Below, piece by piece: positions 43,281-52,533 of a stretch of 64,000 nucleotides of DNA. Within the stretch, counting starts at the first letter, position 1. Each line of letters opens with the position of its first letter. Location of the stretch: contig LADR01000038.1 in assembly GCA_000961655.1 (NCBI GenBank), positions 62,001 to 126,000 on the forward strand, read 5' to 3'. A program made the translations under genes and the position numbers. The notes below the pieces were generated by a model. It made no database searches. It was not told where the DNA came from and saw nothing but the letters and a program-made list of their open reading frames with translations. The stretch comes from Desulfatitalea sp. BRH_c12 (GTDB lineage Bacteria > Desulfobacterota > Desulfobacteria > Desulfobacterales > Desulfosarcinaceae).

Positions 43281-44033
43281 ATGGTTATCAGAAAAGAAAA
43301 GCCGTCTGATATTGCAGCGATTGCCGAAGTTACGAAAGCGGCATTCGAAGATCATCCGTTCAGCCAGCAAACAGAGCAAAATATCATTGCCGCTTTACGT
43401 GAAGATGGTGCGCTGGCGATCTCACTTGTGGCTGAAGTAAATGGTCGGGTTGTTGGGCACATTTCTTTTTCACCCGTGACAATCTCAGATGGCACAACGA
43501 ATTGGTATGGCCTTGGCCCGGTTTCAGTATTGCCATATTACCAGTGTCGCCGAATAGGCACAAAGCTGGTTAACACAGGGCTGGCCTTATTGAAATCCAT
43601 GAACGGCAAAGGTTGCGCACTTGTTGGAGAGCCTACTTATTACAATCGGTTTGGCTTTAAGAATCATCCAGAGCTGATCCATGAAGGAATACCACAGGAA
43701 GTGTTTGTGGCAAAACCGCTTAACGGGCATTTGCCGAGCGGGACAGTTGAGTTTCATCGGGCATTTAAACAGCTCTCAACAATTGAAAAAGAGGTTGTCA
43801 CCGAAGTGATCATTGATTGGGTTGTTTCCGGTGTGAAGATTGATCCTAATGATCTGGCCGCACAAAGCCTGATTGCAAAAGGAATCCTGATTAAAATGCC
43901 AAATGGCAAATTCGGGATGGGACTTTCAGCACTGGCAGCATATGATTCATACTTCGGTATGCTTGCGAAGCATAGGTTTGCCGAAATCGGCCGCGTGCAT
44001 AAAAACCCATTACTGGCGGCAATCAAACATTGA
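43281..44033 (+). CDS. GNAT-family N-acetyltransferase with C-terminal extension
   Basis: A 250-residue protein; ATG 43281 follows AAAGGAGG. Residues ~1-160 are a GNAT domain: IRKEKPSDIAAIAEVTKAAF, VVGHISFSPVTISD, YGLGPVSVLPYYQCRRIGTK with the acetyl-CoA-binding Arg/Gln-x-x-Gly-x-Gly/Ala line represented by QCRRIGT, and YYNRFGFKNHP. The last ~80 residues are an added helical part (AFKQLSTIEKEVVTEVIIDW) without a known role. The substrate could be a small amine or a protein N-terminus. Thirteen bases separate it from the Fe-S/DUF3786 gene, so they form an operon. Lower GC than the core genes suggests recent acquisition. Confidence 0.82.
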   Translation: MVIRKEKPSDIAAIAEVTKAAFEDHPFSQQTEQNIIAALREDGALAISLVAEVNGRVVGHISFSPVTISDGTTNWYGLGPVSVLPYYQCRRIGTKLVNTGLALLKSMNGKGCALVGEPTYYNRFGFKNHPELIHEGIPQEVFVAKPLNGHLPSGTVEFHRAFKQLSTIEKEVVTEVIIDWVVSGVKIDPNDLAAQSLIAKGILIKMPNGKFGMGLSALAAYDSYFGMLAKHRFAEIGRVHKNPLLAAIKH

Positions 44034-44045
44034 AAGGAGGCAAAC

Positions 44046-44873
44046 ATGTCAAAGCCAAAGAATGTAATGGAAGTGTTTAGGCATCTGGAAAAATCCAATT
44101 GTAAAGCGTGTGGCGAGAAAACCTGTTTAGCATTTGCCGGAGCCGTCTTTCAGTCTCGCAAACAGATCAATGAATGCCCAAAGGCTGACGAATCGGTCAT
44201 TGAGCTTTTCACGCATGAGCGTTCAAACGACAGCTTTGAAATGGGTGATGACTACATTGAAGATCTGAAAGCCAAGATACCGGAAATCGATCTGGCTGAC
44301 GTTGCAGCACACTACAATGGCAAATTTGATGGCTCAAGGTTAATGCTGAAAATACTTGGGAAAGACTTTGGTATATCCAGTGAAGGCCGTCTTGTGACGA
44401 ACATCCATGTCAATCGATTTGTCGCAGTGCCCTTTCTTGAACTGGTGGTCAATGGCAAAGGAATCGATCCAACGGGTGAATGGGTATCATTCCGTGAGCT
44501 TAAAAAAACCGCTGGTTTCTCATATGACTTTTTTCACCGACAGTGCGAAGTCGGCATGAAGCGTGTTGCTGATAGCTATCCCGATCTGTTTGAAGATTTA
44601 GTGGACATCTTTGGCGGTGAAAAAATTGATGGCATGCTCGGTGCCGACATTGACGTGGTTCTGCATCCATTTCCCAAGGTGCCGATCATGATCTGCTACT
44701 GGAAACCCGAAGATGGCGTTGAGTCTGATCTGAATATATACTTCGACAAAACCGCCGACAGCAATTTACCGGGCAGGGGAATTTACACAGCCTGTTACGG
44801 CATTTCACGAATGATTGAAAGGCTGTCCGTAAGGCATGCTGAGTTTGTGACATATAGACCTCGTGTGCTTTGA
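44046..44873 (+). CDS. 4Fe-4S (Fes) domain plus DUF3786 protein
   Basis: A 275-residue soluble protein. ATG 44046 follows AAAGGAGG. Near the N-terminus SNCKACGEKTCLAFAGAVFQ and a later Cys (NECPKAD) make a four-Cys cluster motif like the Fes domain of corrinoid/acetogenesis proteins. From about residue 85 the chain is DUF3786 (DLADVAAHYNGKFDGSRLML, GKDFGISSEGRLVTNIHVNR, VDIFGGEKIDGMLGADIDVV, HPFPKVPIMICYWKPEDGVE). These proteins are common in anaerobes and are presumed redox or corrinoid-related; the exact role is not known. Partner of the GNAT gene. Confidence 0.85.
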   Translation: MSKPKNVMEVFRHLEKSNCKACGEKTCLAFAGAVFQSRKQINECPKADESVIELFTHERSNDSFEMGDDYIEDLKAKIPEIDLADVAAHYNGKFDGSRLMLKILGKDFGISSEGRLVTNIHVNRFVAVPFLELVVNGKGIDPTGEWVSFRELKKTAGFSYDFFHRQCEVGMKRVADSYPDLFEDLVDIFGGEKIDGMLGADIDVVLHPFPKVPIMICYWKPEDGVESDLNIYFDKTADSNLPGRGIYTACYGISRMIERLSVRHAEFVTYRPRVL

Positions 44874-45083
44874 TTCCTGAGCCGTATTGAACCGATTTTC
44901 CAAGACTTCAGTAGCTTGTACCCTTGTATAACCGTTCTGATCGGTAATTATTTTTGGCTGGAGTTTAAGAGGACGAGATGTATCAGGTCGCAACTGCGGA
45001 AGTTTCCCTTTTTCTGCGCGTCGTGGTATGAAAATCTCTCTTATTTGACCTGACGCAATTCGTTATCTTGGAGACATTCCGGC

Positions 45084-47081
45084 ATGACCACCTGGCTGCT
45101 GTACCCGCCGTTTGCCGATCCGACCCAACCTTATGTCGCGCTGCCCTATCTCAAAGGGGCCCTGAAGGCCGAGGGGTGGGATGCCACTGTTGTGGATCTG
45201 AATGTGGCTGCGGCCCATCATCTGCTGGCACGGCCGTACATTGAGGACTGCGCGCGAAAAATCGCCGAGCGGTTTATGCAGCTCAATACGCGCAAGAAGC
45301 TCACCGCCCTGGAGCGGATGGCGTATCTGGCTCTGGCCGATGCGCGTGCAGCGGCGCTGCGGCTGCTGCGCTCCGACCTGTTGCCGGTGCAGATACTTCA
45401 GGATGCCGCCCGCTTTTACGATTTCAGGCAGTATCGGCAAGCGCGCGACCTGGCCGAAGATGCCATGACCTGCGTCAGCGCTGCCCATTTTCCCTACCGT
45501 TTTCATTTCAACCAGGCCGCGCATGTAGCGGTGCCCTGGGGTCCGGCCATGCTGGAAACCTATTTCCGGAAGGGCCACAGCCCCTTGGCCACCTTTTACC
45601 GTTCATTTTTGGCCGACGCTGATCTTCGCCCGGGGGATGTGGTCGGTATCAACGTGACCTTCATCAGCCAGATCCCCGAAGCCTTTTACCTTGCGCAGCT
45701 GGTGCAGCAGGAGGCGCCGCACGCATTCATCGTGCTGGGCGGCAGCTGCCTGCAGCAAATCCTGGCGCAAGCCGATGAAGCCGTGCGCCGTTGGATCGTG
45801 ACAGTGGCCGATGCCGCCTGCGCGTTCGAAGGCGAGAAAATGCTGCCGATGCTGTTGGCCGCCCTGGCCCAAGAAGAGGCGGACGTCTCTCCCGGCCAAC
45901 GCTTCGAACAACTGCGCCTTATTCCCAACGTGCTGATACGCGATCCCGCAGGGTCCTTGCACAACGGCCCCCTGCATATCACCGATTTGGAGCAGCAGGC
46001 GCCGCCGGACTATGCGGATCTGGACCTGGATGGGTATCTGGCGCCCGAGCGGACCCTGCTGTTCGCGCCCACCCGGGGCTGTTACTGGAACCGTTGCGCT
46101 TTTTGCGATTACGGTATGAGCCGCTCCGAATGTCACGGATACCGGGAAATGGCCCCGGAAGCGGCTGCCGAGCAGTTGTTGGCCTTGTCGCGCGACTACG
46201 CGGTTGATCATTTTTATCTGTCCGTGGATGTGATGGCGCCGCGTTTTGCCCTGGCAATGGCCGAAACGTTGATCGAACGGGCCGCACGGATTCACTGGTC
46301 AGCCGATTTCAGGATTGAAAACGCTTTTACGGCCGAGCGCTGTGCGTTGCTACACCAGTCCGGCCTGCGAGCGGTGGCTTTTGGCGTTGAAAGTGGCTCG
46401 GACCGTATGCTGCAGCAAATGGACAAAGGCATTACGACCCGGATGATCCGCTCGATTGGCGCCCGCTTCCAAGAGGCTGGTATCGCCACGGCCTGGATGA
46501 CTTTCAGTGATCACCCTCTGGAAGAGGTGCGCGACGCCTTGGCAACGGTGCGCCTGATCGATCGGGAGAAGGCGGCTGTCGATCTGTTCATATTAGGTCG
46601 TTTCGGTTTGACCGCCGGCTCGCGGATTGCCGCGCATCCGGCGCAATTCGGCTTAAAGCGTGTGTTTTATTGCGCTGGAGACGATTTTCGGTTGTTTCCG
46701 CTTTTCGAAACGGATCGGCAGCCTTCGCCAAAAGCCGAACGCCGCCTGGACGAGGCCGTGGTGCGCCTTTCCCAAAACTATTATCTGGATCATTATCCCT
46801 GGGCGGGCGCCATTTCGACCCATCACACATTTTTGTACTTCCTGCGTTTCGGACAGCACGTCTTTCGGCAGTTGCAGACCGGTCCGCCCATGTCGCGTCC
46901 AAGTCGCCGTAAGGTCGACTGGCCCGGGCTGACGGTCCGCCCGGCCTTTGCCCTGGATCGCCTGCGTGGCGCGCACGAACGCCATATGCAGGCATTTTGG
47001 CAAACCGCTCTTTCGGCGGGAAATGCCGCGTTTGCGCCGCTTGATGAACCCTTCTTCCAGTCATTTTTCCGCAATACCTGA
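45084..47081 (+). CDS. B12-binding-domain radical SAM protein
   Basis: A 665-residue protein. The first ~250 residues resemble a cobalamin-binding Rossmann domain (LLYPPFADPTQPYVALPYLK, and VVGINVTFISQIPEAFYLAQ, then HAFIVLGGSCLQQI). The radical SAM cluster motif is ATRGCYWNRCAFCDY (CxxxCxxC, about residues 330-345). YLSVDVMAPRFALAMAE, AVAFGVESGSDRMLQQMDKG and a long C-terminal region follow. Members make methylations, C-S insertions or rearrangements on natural products, lipids or tRNA. The start ATG 45084 has GGAGAC upstream at some distance. No helper gene identifies the substrate; the next gene is a sensor kinase. Confidence 0.88.
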   Translation: MTTWLLYPPFADPTQPYVALPYLKGALKAEGWDATVVDLNVAAAHHLLARPYIEDCARKIAERFMQLNTRKKLTALERMAYLALADARAAALRLLRSDLLPVQILQDAARFYDFRQYRQARDLAEDAMTCVSAAHFPYRFHFNQAAHVAVPWGPAMLETYFRKGHSPLATFYRSFLADADLRPGDVVGINVTFISQIPEAFYLAQLVQQEAPHAFIVLGGSCLQQILAQADEAVRRWIVTVADAACAFEGEKMLPMLLAALAQEEADVSPGQRFEQLRLIPNVLIRDPAGSLHNGPLHITDLEQQAPPDYADLDLDGYLAPERTLLFAPTRGCYWNRCAFCDYGMSRSECHGYREMAPEAAAEQLLALSRDYAVDHFYLSVDVMAPRFALAMAETLIERAARIHWSADFRIENAFTAERCALLHQSGLRAVAFGVESGSDRMLQQMDKGITTRMIRSIGARFQEAGIATAWMTFSDHPLEEVRDALATVRLIDREKAAVDLFILGRFGLTAGSRIAAHPAQFGLKRVFYCAGDDFRLFPLFETDRQPSPKAERRLDEAVVRLSQNYYLDHYPWAGAISTHHTFLYFLRFGQHVFRQLQTGPPMSRPSRRKVDWPGLTVRPAFALDRLRGAHERHMQAFWQTALSAGNAAFAPLDEPFFQSFFRNT

Positions 47082-47255
47082 TCGATTCCCAACATGGCCC
47101 GGATCTCTTAGCTGAGGCGTTCCTGGGCCTTCCGAACGGCTGCCCCTCTGTTTGTTGACTTATGCAGGTTTGTGGAAATTATGTGGGGTGTTCGCCGTAT
47201 GGCGCTCTACATCCTGGAATAGGTGTGCCATTCAGGTTAACGAACGCACAAAACA

Positions 47256-50033
47256 TTGCGACGTGTTGCATTAAATCGGTCATCAGCCGCACTATCGGAA
47301 AAGCCATTGAGATATCAATTTTCAGCACAAAATACATCGTGTCCCCCGTTGGAGGACATTATCGACTTTTTCCCGGATCCGGTCTTTGCCATCGATCTGG
47401 ACGGCAAGGTCGTTGCCTGGAATCAGGCCATGGCGGAGTTGTCGGGCATTCCGGCTGCTGACATGCTCGGCAAGGGCAACTATGAATATGCGCTCCCGCT
47501 TTACGGTATTCGAAGGCCGATTCTGATCGATCTGGCTCTGAATTGGGACGATGAGGGCGCTAAAAGCTATAAAGATATCAAACATGTGAATGGCGCGCTG
47601 GTGTCCGAAGTGGAAAGCGTCACGGTCGGGCAACAACGCCGCCATCTCTGGAACACCGCCCGCAAACTTTACAATGGCGACGGCGAATGCATCGGTGCCA
47701 TCGAGATCATTCGGGACATCACCGCGCTCAGGCAAGCCGAGGACATTCGTGAACGGTTTGAACTCATGGCCGCCGAGAGCCGTGACATCATTTTGTTCGT
47801 CAACTTCGATGATGGACGAATTCTCGAAGCCAATGAGGCGGCTGTGAAGGCTTACGGCTTCAGCCGCACCGAACTGTTGTCCATGTCTGTCTCCGACCTT
47901 CGCGCGCCCGAATACAATCATCTGCTTGGCCCCCAGTTAAGTGAAGCCAACGCGAGGGGCACCTTGTTCGAAAGCGAACACGTCCGCCGCGATGGCACGC
48001 TGTTTCCGGTCGAAGTCAGTTCCAGGGGCGTGGATGTCGGCGGCAAGCGCATCCTGATCAGCATCGTGCGGGACATCAACGAACGCAAGAAGTTTGAAGC
48101 GTCGCAGCGCCGCCAGCATCGCAGGCTTTTGTTGGCGGTATCCGCAACAGCCGATGCAATCTGGGAATGGAATCTGGTCACGCAAACAACGTATTATAGT
48201 CCGCGCTGGTATGAAATGCTGGGATTCGCAGACCAAGAGATTCCCATGACTTTCGAGAACTGGAAAAAGTTGTGCCACCCCGAAGACTTGCAGCCGACCT
48301 TGGATGTGATCCAGTCCAGACTGGCTGCCGCGGATGATTTGGGATATGCCGTCGAGTTTCGCATGCGCGCAAAAGATGGCACTTGGGTGTGGGTGTTGGG
48401 GCGCGGGCGGGTTGTGGAACGCAGTGCCCGAGGTGAACCCGTACTGTTGAGTGGGACCAACACGGATATCACCGATCGCAAACGGACCGAAGCGGCGCTG
48501 CGGGAAAACCAGGAGAGGTTTCTGCGTCTGGCCAACAGCATGCCCCAATTGGTCTGGACTGCGGATCCGGACGGCCAGGTGGACTATTACAATGAGCGCC
48601 ATAAGGAATACAGCGGCATATTTCAGATGCCGGACGGCTCCTTCCACTGGGCGCCGGTGCTGCATGAGGAAGATGAGGCGCCCACGGTCGAAGCCTGGCG
48701 GCATGCCTTGCGGACCGGTGAGATTTACCAGATCGAACATCGCGTACAACGCCTGAATGGCAGCTATCACTGGCATTTGAGCCGTGCGTTGCCGGTGCGC
48801 GACAGCGCGGGCCGGATCGTTAAATGGTTCGGGACCGCGACGGATATCGACAAAGTCAAGCAGGCCGAAGCGGCCCTACGCCAGTTAAACGAAACCCTGG
48901 AACAGCGGGTAGCCGAACGCAGCCGGCTGGCCGAGGCCCGGGCACGGCAGCTTCAGGCGTTGGCAGTGGAGTTGATCGAGGCCGAGGAGCGCGAGCGCCG
49001 GCAGCTCTCTCAGTTGTTGCACGACGATCTGCAGCAACTGTTAGCTGCGGCCCGGATGCAACTTCAGGCAGCCGCTGAAAGCCTGCCAGCCGATCCCTTG
49101 TTGGAAAATGTGGAACGGCTGCTGTCTGAAAGTATCCATAAAACGCGCCGCCTGTCGCACGATCTGAGTCCGCCGGTCCTGCACCACTCCGGTCTGGTGG
49201 CCATTTTGCAAATGCTGGCTGAGAAAATGGAAGAGCAATTCGGGTTGCAGATCATGTTGCAGACCACTGGCGAACAGCGGGTTGAAAACGCCTCTCTGAA
49301 GGTATTTCTGTTTCGCGCCGTGCAGGAGCTTTTGTTTAACGTGGTCAAGCATGCCGGTGTGAAAAGCGCCCGGCTCGGCCTCGCCGGCACGGATACGGGT
49401 ATCGAAATCACCCTTAGCGATCAGGGGCGTGGATTTGATCCCGAGATGATCGCAGCAACGGTTCCAAGCGCGGGCATCGGACTGGTCAGCCTGCGCGAGC
49501 GCGCCAAGGCGGTCGGCGGCGATCTGGTGATTGAAAGCGCCCCGGGACAAGGCAGCCGTTTCATCCTGACCGTGCCGGTGCGTCTGAACGAGGCCGAAAA
49601 GCCGCAAGCGCCTGCGGTGGTGTTGAATTCCGGCTGTCCGATCGGGCCCACGGCGTCCGCGAAGACGGGCTGTACCCGGGTGCTGCTGGTGGACGATCAT
49701 AAGGTCATGCGGCAGGGGTTGAACATGTTGATTACCGGCAAACCGGACATTCAGGTCGTGGGCGAGGCGTCTAATGGGCGCGAAGCTGTCGAGCGCACCC
49801 GACAGCTTCATCCGGATGTGATCGTGATGGACGTCTCCATGCCGGTGATGGACGGCGTGGAAGCCACCCGGCAAATCAAGGCCGAGTGGCCCGGGATACG
49901 GGTGATCGGCCTTTCGATGATGGAAGATGTGAAAATTGACAAGCAGATGCGCGCGGCAGGGGCGGAAGCTTTCGTGAGCAAGACCGCCTCTTCGGCCGAA
50001 CTGCTGAAGGTGATCTACGGGATCGCGGGTTAA
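47256..50033 (+). CDS. Multi-PAS hybrid histidine kinase (NarL-type HisKA_3) with C-terminal receiver
   Basis: A 925-residue soluble sensor. It appears to start at TTG 47256; no ATG with a ribosome site is near, so the start is uncertain. Four PAS-type domains lie at about residues 35-130, 160-285, 290-410 and 415-545. EAEERERRQLSQLLHDDLQQ (~575-600) is the dimerisation/phosphoacceptor helix of the NarX/DegS class. The ATPase part has VQELLFNVVKHAGVKSA, DQGRGFDPE and GIGLVSLRERAKAVGGDL. A receiver domain (about 800-920: VLLVDDHKVMRQGLNMLI, VIVMDVSMPVMDGVEATRQI, FVSKTASSAELL) closes the chain without the NarL HTH. So the output must be another protein. It follows the radical SAM gene but is separated by 175 bases. 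Confidence 0.87.
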   Translation: MRRVALNRSSAALSEKPLRYQFSAQNTSCPPLEDIIDFFPDPVFAIDLDGKVVAWNQAMAELSGIPAADMLGKGNYEYALPLYGIRRPILIDLALNWDDEGAKSYKDIKHVNGALVSEVESVTVGQQRRHLWNTARKLYNGDGECIGAIEIIRDITALRQAEDIRERFELMAAESRDIILFVNFDDGRILEANEAAVKAYGFSRTELLSMSVSDLRAPEYNHLLGPQLSEANARGTLFESEHVRRDGTLFPVEVSSRGVDVGGKRILISIVRDINERKKFEASQRRQHRRLLLAVSATADAIWEWNLVTQTTYYSPRWYEMLGFADQEIPMTFENWKKLCHPEDLQPTLDVIQSRLAAADDLGYAVEFRMRAKDGTWVWVLGRGRVVERSARGEPVLLSGTNTDITDRKRTEAALRENQERFLRLANSMPQLVWTADPDGQVDYYNERHKEYSGIFQMPDGSFHWAPVLHEEDEAPTVEAWRHALRTGEIYQIEHRVQRLNGSYHWHLSRALPVRDSAGRIVKWFGTATDIDKVKQAEAALRQLNETLEQRVAERSRLAEARARQLQALAVELIEAEERERRQLSQLLHDDLQQLLAAARMQLQAAAESLPADPLLENVERLLSESIHKTRRLSHDLSPPVLHHSGLVAILQMLAEKMEEQFGLQIMLQTTGEQRVENASLKVFLFRAVQELLFNVVKHAGVKSARLGLAGTDTGIEITLSDQGRGFDPEMIAATVPSAGIGLVSLRERAKAVGGDLVIESAPGQGSRFILTVPVRLNEAEKPQAPAVVLNSGCPIGPTASAKTGCTRVLLVDDHKVMRQGLNMLITGKPDIQVVGEASNGREAVERTRQLHPDVIVMDVSMPVMDGVEATRQIKAEWPGIRVIGLSMMEDVKIDKQMRAAGAEAFVSKTASSAELLKVIYGIAG

Positions 50034-50309
50034 GGAGAGGGAAAAAAACCTTTCATGTGATGTGCTTTGACCCACAGATTACAGGATAGCCGGGATCACT
50101 TAATCCTTTCCGGTGGCATAGGCTATAACATGCCCTAAGCGATTTCCCTGCAGTAACGTGTTACGTTCGTTGGCATGGGAGGAATGCCGTGCGTTGGGCG
50201 GGGCGAACACAAATTCGCCTCTGACAGGTGAACGTGAAACCGTGCTGGGCCGGAAGGTGGCTATAAGGATACAGCGACAAGCGGGTACGGCCCTTGTGAG
50301 GAATGCGGC

Positions 50310-51398
50310 ATGCGCGTGCTCTGGGCGGATATCTTAAAAATACTCGCGATCTTCGGCGTCATTCTCCTGCATGTGTCCGCGCCGTTTCTCGTTCCTTTTG
50401 AGATTTCACGCGAGTGGTGGATCGGTAACGTATACGATTCTTTGACCCGATGGTGCGTGCCTCTGTTTGTCATGGTCAGTGGTACCTTGCTGCTGCCGAC
50501 AGCGGATAAAGAACCGCTCGGGCAGTTCGTTCTCAACCGCGTCAGAAGAATCCTGGTGCCGTTTATCGTGTGGAGCGTTGTCTATTTCCTTTACCGCATG
50601 CATGTCAAAGGGGAGGATCTTGCGGTATCCGCCTTTCTCAGGATGCTGCTCACCGAGCCGATCTATTATCATCTCTGGTTTGTGTATATGCTGCTTGTCC
50701 TCTATCTGCTCGCACCGGCGCTCAGTGCCTTCTTGAACAATGTCTCCTGCAAGCACGTGTGGTATGTCATCGCGCTCTGGTTCTTCTGGGCTTCGATTCT
50801 GCCGATCATTGACAAACCGCTCGAGTTTGAAACCTATTTCACACCGGACATGGATGATTACTCCGCGCTCCGCCTTTCCGGCTACTTTCTTCTCGGCTAC
50901 ATGTTCAGGGATTGGCGATCACGATCAGGCTTGCAATTGGCACAGGCGGTGCTGCTCTTTCTGGCCGGAGGTGCGGCCACTATTTTCGGAACATACGTGA
51001 TGAGCCGCAATAGGGGAGAATTTCATCCCTTTTTCTATAAATATTTCAGCGTCACCGTCGTCGCCATGACCGTCTCTATTTTTCTTTTCGTCAGAAGCGT
51101 TTTCGATACCCGCAAGGAAACCAGTCCAGAGGGCGGTGAACGGATCCGAATGCAGTCCCCGAAAATATTTCAAGCGATCGGGATGGGCGTTTTCGGAGTC
51201 TACCTGGTGCATGCGCTTGTGTTGGAGCTCCTCAGTGACGGGCACCTGGGATTTACCATCGACCACACGAGTGCCTTCGGCTTTGCTCTGCCGCCGTTGG
51301 TGGGGCTGCCCCTGTTCGCATTGGGCATCTTTGTTTTTTCACTGCTTCCGGTGCTTCTTATTCGCACCATACCGATTGTAAGAGACATATTTACATGA
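50310..51398 (+). CDS. Acyltransferase-3-family membrane protein
   Basis: A 362-residue protein with ten membrane helices. The N-terminal WADILKILAIFGVILLHVSA with His and the Arg-containing SLTRWCVPLFVMVSG, RRILVPFIVWSVV, YYHLWFVYMLLVLYLLAP and a late GVFGVYLVHALVLELL are all characteristic of OafA/WecH-type O- or N-acyltransferases. These modify surface polysaccharides, peptidoglycan or lipids. ATG 50310 has GTGAGGAATGC upstream. The overlap (ATGA) with the following lipoprotein gene shows they work together. Confidence 0.87.
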   Translation: MRVLWADILKILAIFGVILLHVSAPFLVPFEISREWWIGNVYDSLTRWCVPLFVMVSGTLLLPTADKEPLGQFVLNRVRRILVPFIVWSVVYFLYRMHVKGEDLAVSAFLRMLLTEPIYYHLWFVYMLLVLYLLAPALSAFLNNVSCKHVWYVIALWFFWASILPIIDKPLEFETYFTPDMDDYSALRLSGYFLLGYMFRDWRSRSGLQLAQAVLLFLAGGAATIFGTYVMSRNRGEFHPFFYKYFSVTVVAMTVSIFLFVRSVFDTRKETSPEGGERIRMQSPKIFQAIGMGVFGVYLVHALVLELLSDGHLGFTIDHTSAFGFALPPLVGLPLFALGIFVFSLLPVLLIRTIPIVRDIFT

Positions 51399-52510
51399 AA
51401 TATTTGAAACCGATCGGCGTATGGCTGGCAATCCTTTGTGGACTGCTGTTCCTTTTGGGGTGCTCCAAGGAAGAAGAAAGCCCTGTAAAAGAGAAGGCAG
51501 AAAAGGAGGAAGATTCCGGCATCCGCCTGGTAAAGGAGTATGTCTCCTTTAAACAAATCGCAACGCTTCCTCTGCTCGATCTGCAGAAAAGGGAGGCTTG
51601 GCAGAAGGCCGTGCCGGAAGTCGTTGAAATCGCCATTCCCCGAAGAAACGGGGAAGCGGAGCAGCCCGCGCTGTGGTATGATTCGGGTACCAAAGAGAAA
51701 AAGCCGCTGCTACTCGTTCTCCATAGTTGGAGTGCCGACTACCGCCAGCATTACGGCATCCCTTACGGTGCTTTTGCCAAAGAAAACGATTGGCTTTTTA
51801 TTCATCCCAACTACCGTGGCGAGTTCGACAATGAAGAGGCTACCGGATCCGAAAAAGCGGTTCGCGATGTGCTTGATGCGCTCGCGTATGCCGAGGCGCA
51901 TGCGCCGGTGGACACGGACCGGATCTATCTGGCCGGCTTTTCCGGCGGAGCGATGATGGCGCTCATAATGGCCGGGCGCTTTCCTGAAAAGTTCACTGCG
52001 GTACTATCCTGGGTTCCGGTGTTCGATCTGAACGACTGGTACGGCAGCGTGACCCAATCTTCGCAAGCCTACGCCGACAATTACCGCAAAGATATCGAGG
52101 CCTCCTGCGGCGGCAAACCCGACACGGACGACAAGGCCAAAGCGTCGTGCCGAGACCGAAGCCCTGCAACCTACCTGTCCAATGCGCGTGGCAAACCCGT
52201 TAAGATTTTCATCAGTGGGGGCATTCATGACCACTTTGTGCCCCCTTCGCACGCCATACGGGCCTTCAATGAACTGGCTGAAGCGCCGCACGATAGAATA
52301 TCGGCCTCGGATTACCGTTTTCTCGATGAAAACGAAGCGCTGCCGGACGGCCTCAAGGGGCAGGGGGAAAAAAACAGCTTGTTCGAAGAGGCCGAGCTCC
52401 CGGTCATGTTCAAGCGGCGCTCGGCGAATGCTACCCTTGTCCTGTTTGACGGCGGCCATGACATTGTTTATAATGCAGGCTTTTTATGGCTCTCTGAGCA
52501 ACACCGTTGA
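51395..52510 (+). CDS. Alpha/beta-hydrolase lipoprotein (prolyl-oligopeptidase / esterase type)
   Basis: A 371-residue protein with a lipobox (IGVWLAILCGLLFLLGC; Cys near residue 23) and a Lys/Glu-rich spacer (KEEESPVKEKAEKEEDS) before the folded part. The hydrolase core has LLLVLHSWSADYRQHYG, WLFIHPNYRGEFD, the nucleophile elbow IYLAGFSGGAMMAL and VKIFISGGIHDHFVPPSHA (with the catalytic Asp/His in IHDHF). It is anchored on the periplasmic side. It overlaps the acyltransferase gene by four bases; a possible task is to remove or transfer acyl groups on envelope polymers. The substrate is not shown. Confidence 0.82.
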   Translation: MKYLKPIGVWLAILCGLLFLLGCSKEEESPVKEKAEKEEDSGIRLVKEYVSFKQIATLPLLDLQKREAWQKAVPEVVEIAIPRRNGEAEQPALWYDSGTKEKKPLLLVLHSWSADYRQHYGIPYGAFAKENDWLFIHPNYRGEFDNEEATGSEKAVRDVLDALAYAEAHAPVDTDRIYLAGFSGGAMMALIMAGRFPEKFTAVLSWVPVFDLNDWYGSVTQSSQAYADNYRKDIEASCGGKPDTDDKAKASCRDRSPATYLSNARGKPVKIFISGGIHDHFVPPSHAIRAFNELAEAPHDRISASDYRFLDENEALPDGLKGQGEKNSLFEEAELPVMFKRRSANATLVLFDGGHDIVYNAGFLWLSEQHR

Positions 52511-52533
52511 ACGAAGGAATCCCATTCAATCCC

